Assembly: GCA_910579145.1 (NCBI GenBank)
Contig: CAJTTQ010000063.1
Coordinates: 1 to 14,599 of the forward strand
Origin: an uncultured Eubacterium sp.
Lineage (GTDB): Bacteria; Bacillota; Clostridia; Lachnospirales; Lachnospiraceae
Length of the DNA: 14,599 nt
Direction of reading: 5' to 3'
Both the position numbers and the translations under genes were made by a program. The notes under the pieces were generated by a model. The model saw only the letters and a list, made by a program, of their open reading frames with translations, had not been told where the DNA came from and made no database searches. Shown here piece after piece: positions 13,593-14,599 of the stretch. How positions within the stretch are numbered: the first letter of the stretch is position 1; every line of letters starts with the position of its first letter.

Positions 13593-13608
13593 ATACCATA
13601 TCATGTGG
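13593..13608 (-). promoter_or_regulatory. NrdR-box-like site, distal
   Basis: On minus the site reads CCACATGATATGGTAT. Its 14-base core matches the proximal box at 11 of 14 positions. The centres are 41 bp apart, close to four helical turns, with a T-rich run between. NrdR boxes usually occur in helically phased pairs, which supports both sites, though this one is less symmetric. Confidence 0.5.
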
Positions 13609-13630
13609 TCAGTCTAAAGTTGTAGAAAAG

Positions 13631-13700
13631 CGGGCAGGCGGCGCGGACAGCGGCGTCTGGGGCAAACAACCTGCACAACCGAACTGGCACGCCGATCCCA
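13631..13700. other. GC-rich island in the nrdD / DUF6512 divergent gap
   Basis: Seventy bases with 49 G or C (70%), set between AT-rich promoter DNA on one side and ordinary DNA on the other. Minus reads without stop through it but shows no start or SD. It holds no recognised gene; it may be an inserted fragment or the end of a lost element. The rest of the 330-bp gap is promoter DNA and the AT-rich leader of the plus-strand gene, with no clear plus-strand promoter. Confidence 0.45.
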
Positions 13701-13798
13701 CATGTTGATATGTTTGCATACCAATCCTCCATGCGGATACATATTTTTTGCGGGCACGCATACAATACACAAAAACTGGTTAAGGAGTATCTGTGCCT

Positions 13799-14308
13799 AT
13801 GAAACCTTCATTGAAAAAAATCGAATGGATCAGCTTTCTCGCGGCTTCCCTGCTCGGTACACTGTTTCATTTCGTGTATGGCTGGAGCGGGGAAAACCCG
13901 GTGGCGGGACTATTTTTTCCGGTAAATGAATCGACGTGGGAGCATTTGAAACTGATCTTTTTTCCCATTTTACTGCTCTCGATCTGGGAGTTTTTGATCT
14001 TTCGTAAAACGTACGCAGGTTTTGTCTGCGTGAAATTTGTTTCTGCTCTGATCGGCATGGCGCTGACGGTGATTCTGTTTTATACGTATACGGGCGTGTA
14101 TGGGAAGAACAGCGAGGTGATGAATATTCTGATCTATTTTATTTCGATGTTCCTCGCTTATGCGGCAAGTTTTGTTATGCTGCGCAGGAATGCGCTCGCT
14201 GATGTGTCGTGCCGGTACTGCTATTTTGGATTTCTCGTTGTCACGCTGCTGTTTGCGGTTTTTACCGTGTTCCCGCCGCCGATCGGGCTGTTTGCGACGC
14301 CCGTCTGA
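13799..14308 (+). CDS. DUF6512-family integral membrane protein
   Basis: 169 residues from ATG 13799; a GTG two codons earlier (13793) is nearer the AAGGAG (13782-13787) and may be the true start. Five hydrophobic segments lie at about 10-27, 45-63, 71-93, 103-122 and 136-155. The family landmarks are LGTLFHFVYGWSGENP near the first helix and FFPVNESTWEHLK before the second; together they are distinctive of DUF6512. No function is known. The C-terminus stops at FPPPIGLFATPV. Homologues, as remembered, carry on with a short (T/S)GGYGI-like end; here a neighbouring frame reads SGGWVIRG straight after the stop, hinting at a small frameshift that clips the tail. Divergent from nrdD. Confidence 0.8.
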   Translation: MKPSLKKIEWISFLAASLLGTLFHFVYGWSGENPVAGLFFPVNESTWEHLKLIFFPILLLSIWEFLIFRKTYAGFVCVKFVSALIGMALTVILFYTYTGVYGKNSEVMNILIYFISMFLAYAASFVMLRRNALADVSCRYCYFGFLVVTLLFAVFTVFPPPIGLFATPV

Positions 14309-14412
14309 TGAGCGGAGCGGCGGGTGGGTAATTCGCGGGATGGCAGTTCTTGTGAAAAAGGGCGCATGAAAAAGTTCATAAAAAAGTCTGATGAAAAGGC
14401 CGCGAAATAAAA

Positions 14413-14441
14413 TGGACTTTATGCAGGGGGTATGGTATACT
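14413..14441 (+). promoter_or_regulatory. Promoter towards the right-edge gene
   Basis: TGGACT (14413-14418), 17-bp spacer, TATACT (14436-14441) with extended-10 TGG. The -35 is only 4 of 6, but the extended element compensates. The leader to the first likely start is about 135 nt, long for this genome. Confidence 0.6.
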
Positions 14442-14460
14442 TATATTATTAGCATGTTTG

Positions 14461-14476
14461 GAATTGTTACAACTTC
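14461..14476. promoter_or_regulatory. Operator-like palindrome in the leader
   Basis: GAATTGTTACAACTTC is a 16-bp palindrome with one mismatched pair, centred about 27 bp after the -10. A second perfect 8-bp palindrome GCAATTGC follows (14483-14490), then GAAACAAGTTC (14491-14501), which loosely echoes the first. The cluster looks like a repressor binding region, family unknown. Confidence 0.45.
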
Positions 14477-14524
14477 ATTTAGGCAATTGCGAAACAAGTT
14501 CAAAATCTTGATTCCAATAGGACA

Positions 14525-14546
14525 AAGGCCCGGTTGAGCCGGACTT
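14525..14546 (+). promoter_or_regulatory. Leader hairpin just before the ribosome binding site
   Basis: AAG-GC-CCGG and CCGG-A-CTT pair around a 5-base loop, ending 2 bases before an AGGAGG site. It could affect translation of the edge gene; no T-run follows, so it is not a terminator. Confidence 0.45.
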
Positions 14547-14582
14547 ACAGGAGGTGGATGTGGATAACAGGAGTTTTAAGAC

Positions 14583-14599
14583 ATGAAAACAAAGCAGAT
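14583..14599 (+). CDS. Start of a gene cut by the window edge
   Basis: ATG 14583 begins MKTKQ and has AGGAG nine bases upstream. An alternative ATG at 14558 (MWITGVLRHENKAD, open to the edge) follows an AGGAGG at only 3 bases, too close for good initiation. Too little is present to identify the product. Confidence 0.4.

Noticed and set aside
13702..13929. Plus-strand frame overlapping the start of the DUF6512 gene
   Set aside because: Different frame, no SD, and the overlapping membrane protein is far better supported.

Overview
The window looks like part of a moderate-GC Firmicutes chromosome, most likely a Lachnospiraceae-type anaerobic clostridium. The grounds are the clostridial L32 protein, a sporulation-type YlbJ, a class III (strictly anaerobic) ribonucleotide reductase, a DUF6512 membrane protein, consensus sigma-A promoters with 17-bp spacers, and strong Shine-Dalgarno (SD) sites. 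No rRNA, tRNA, CRISPR array or intact transposase was seen.

Layout. The left edge (1-533, minus) is an RCC1-repeat secreted protein broken by an in-frame stop. Positions 534-1315 hold no intact gene: there are tandem 10-mers upstream of the RCC1 gene, decayed coding fragments (one like the tail of an Rpn-type nuclease/transposase) and a hairpin-rich stretch. Next, on minus, come rpmF, ackA and a DegV-family gene. ylbJ is on plus. A coiled-coil protein and rsmD follow on minus. Between rsmD and recG sit a secreted Big2/DUF3237-like protein and a compact type I toxin-antitoxin locus: a 31-residue holin-like toxin with its SD in a hairpin, facing a convergent small RNA with its own promoter and a shared bidirectional terminator.

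The right half is an apparent minus-strand operon nrdD-nrdG-dut-recG: anaerobic dNTP synthesis, its activase, dUTP removal and a fork-rescue helicase. Two NrdR-box-like sites lie at or upstream of the nrdD promoter, one overlapping its -35. nrdD appears to start at GTG and nrdG at TTG. To the right are a plus-strand DUF6512 membrane protein and a promoter with a structured leader entering a gene cut by the window edge.

The core resembles the conserved clostridial block recG-rsmD-coaD-(coiled-coil)-ylbJ-tmcAL-pta-ackA-DUF177-rpmF-plsX, but coaD, tmcAL, pta and DUF177 are absent from their usual places, ylbJ is inverted, and DegV and the DUF3237/toxin-antitoxin cargo are inserted. Family names rest on recognised motifs, not on database searches.
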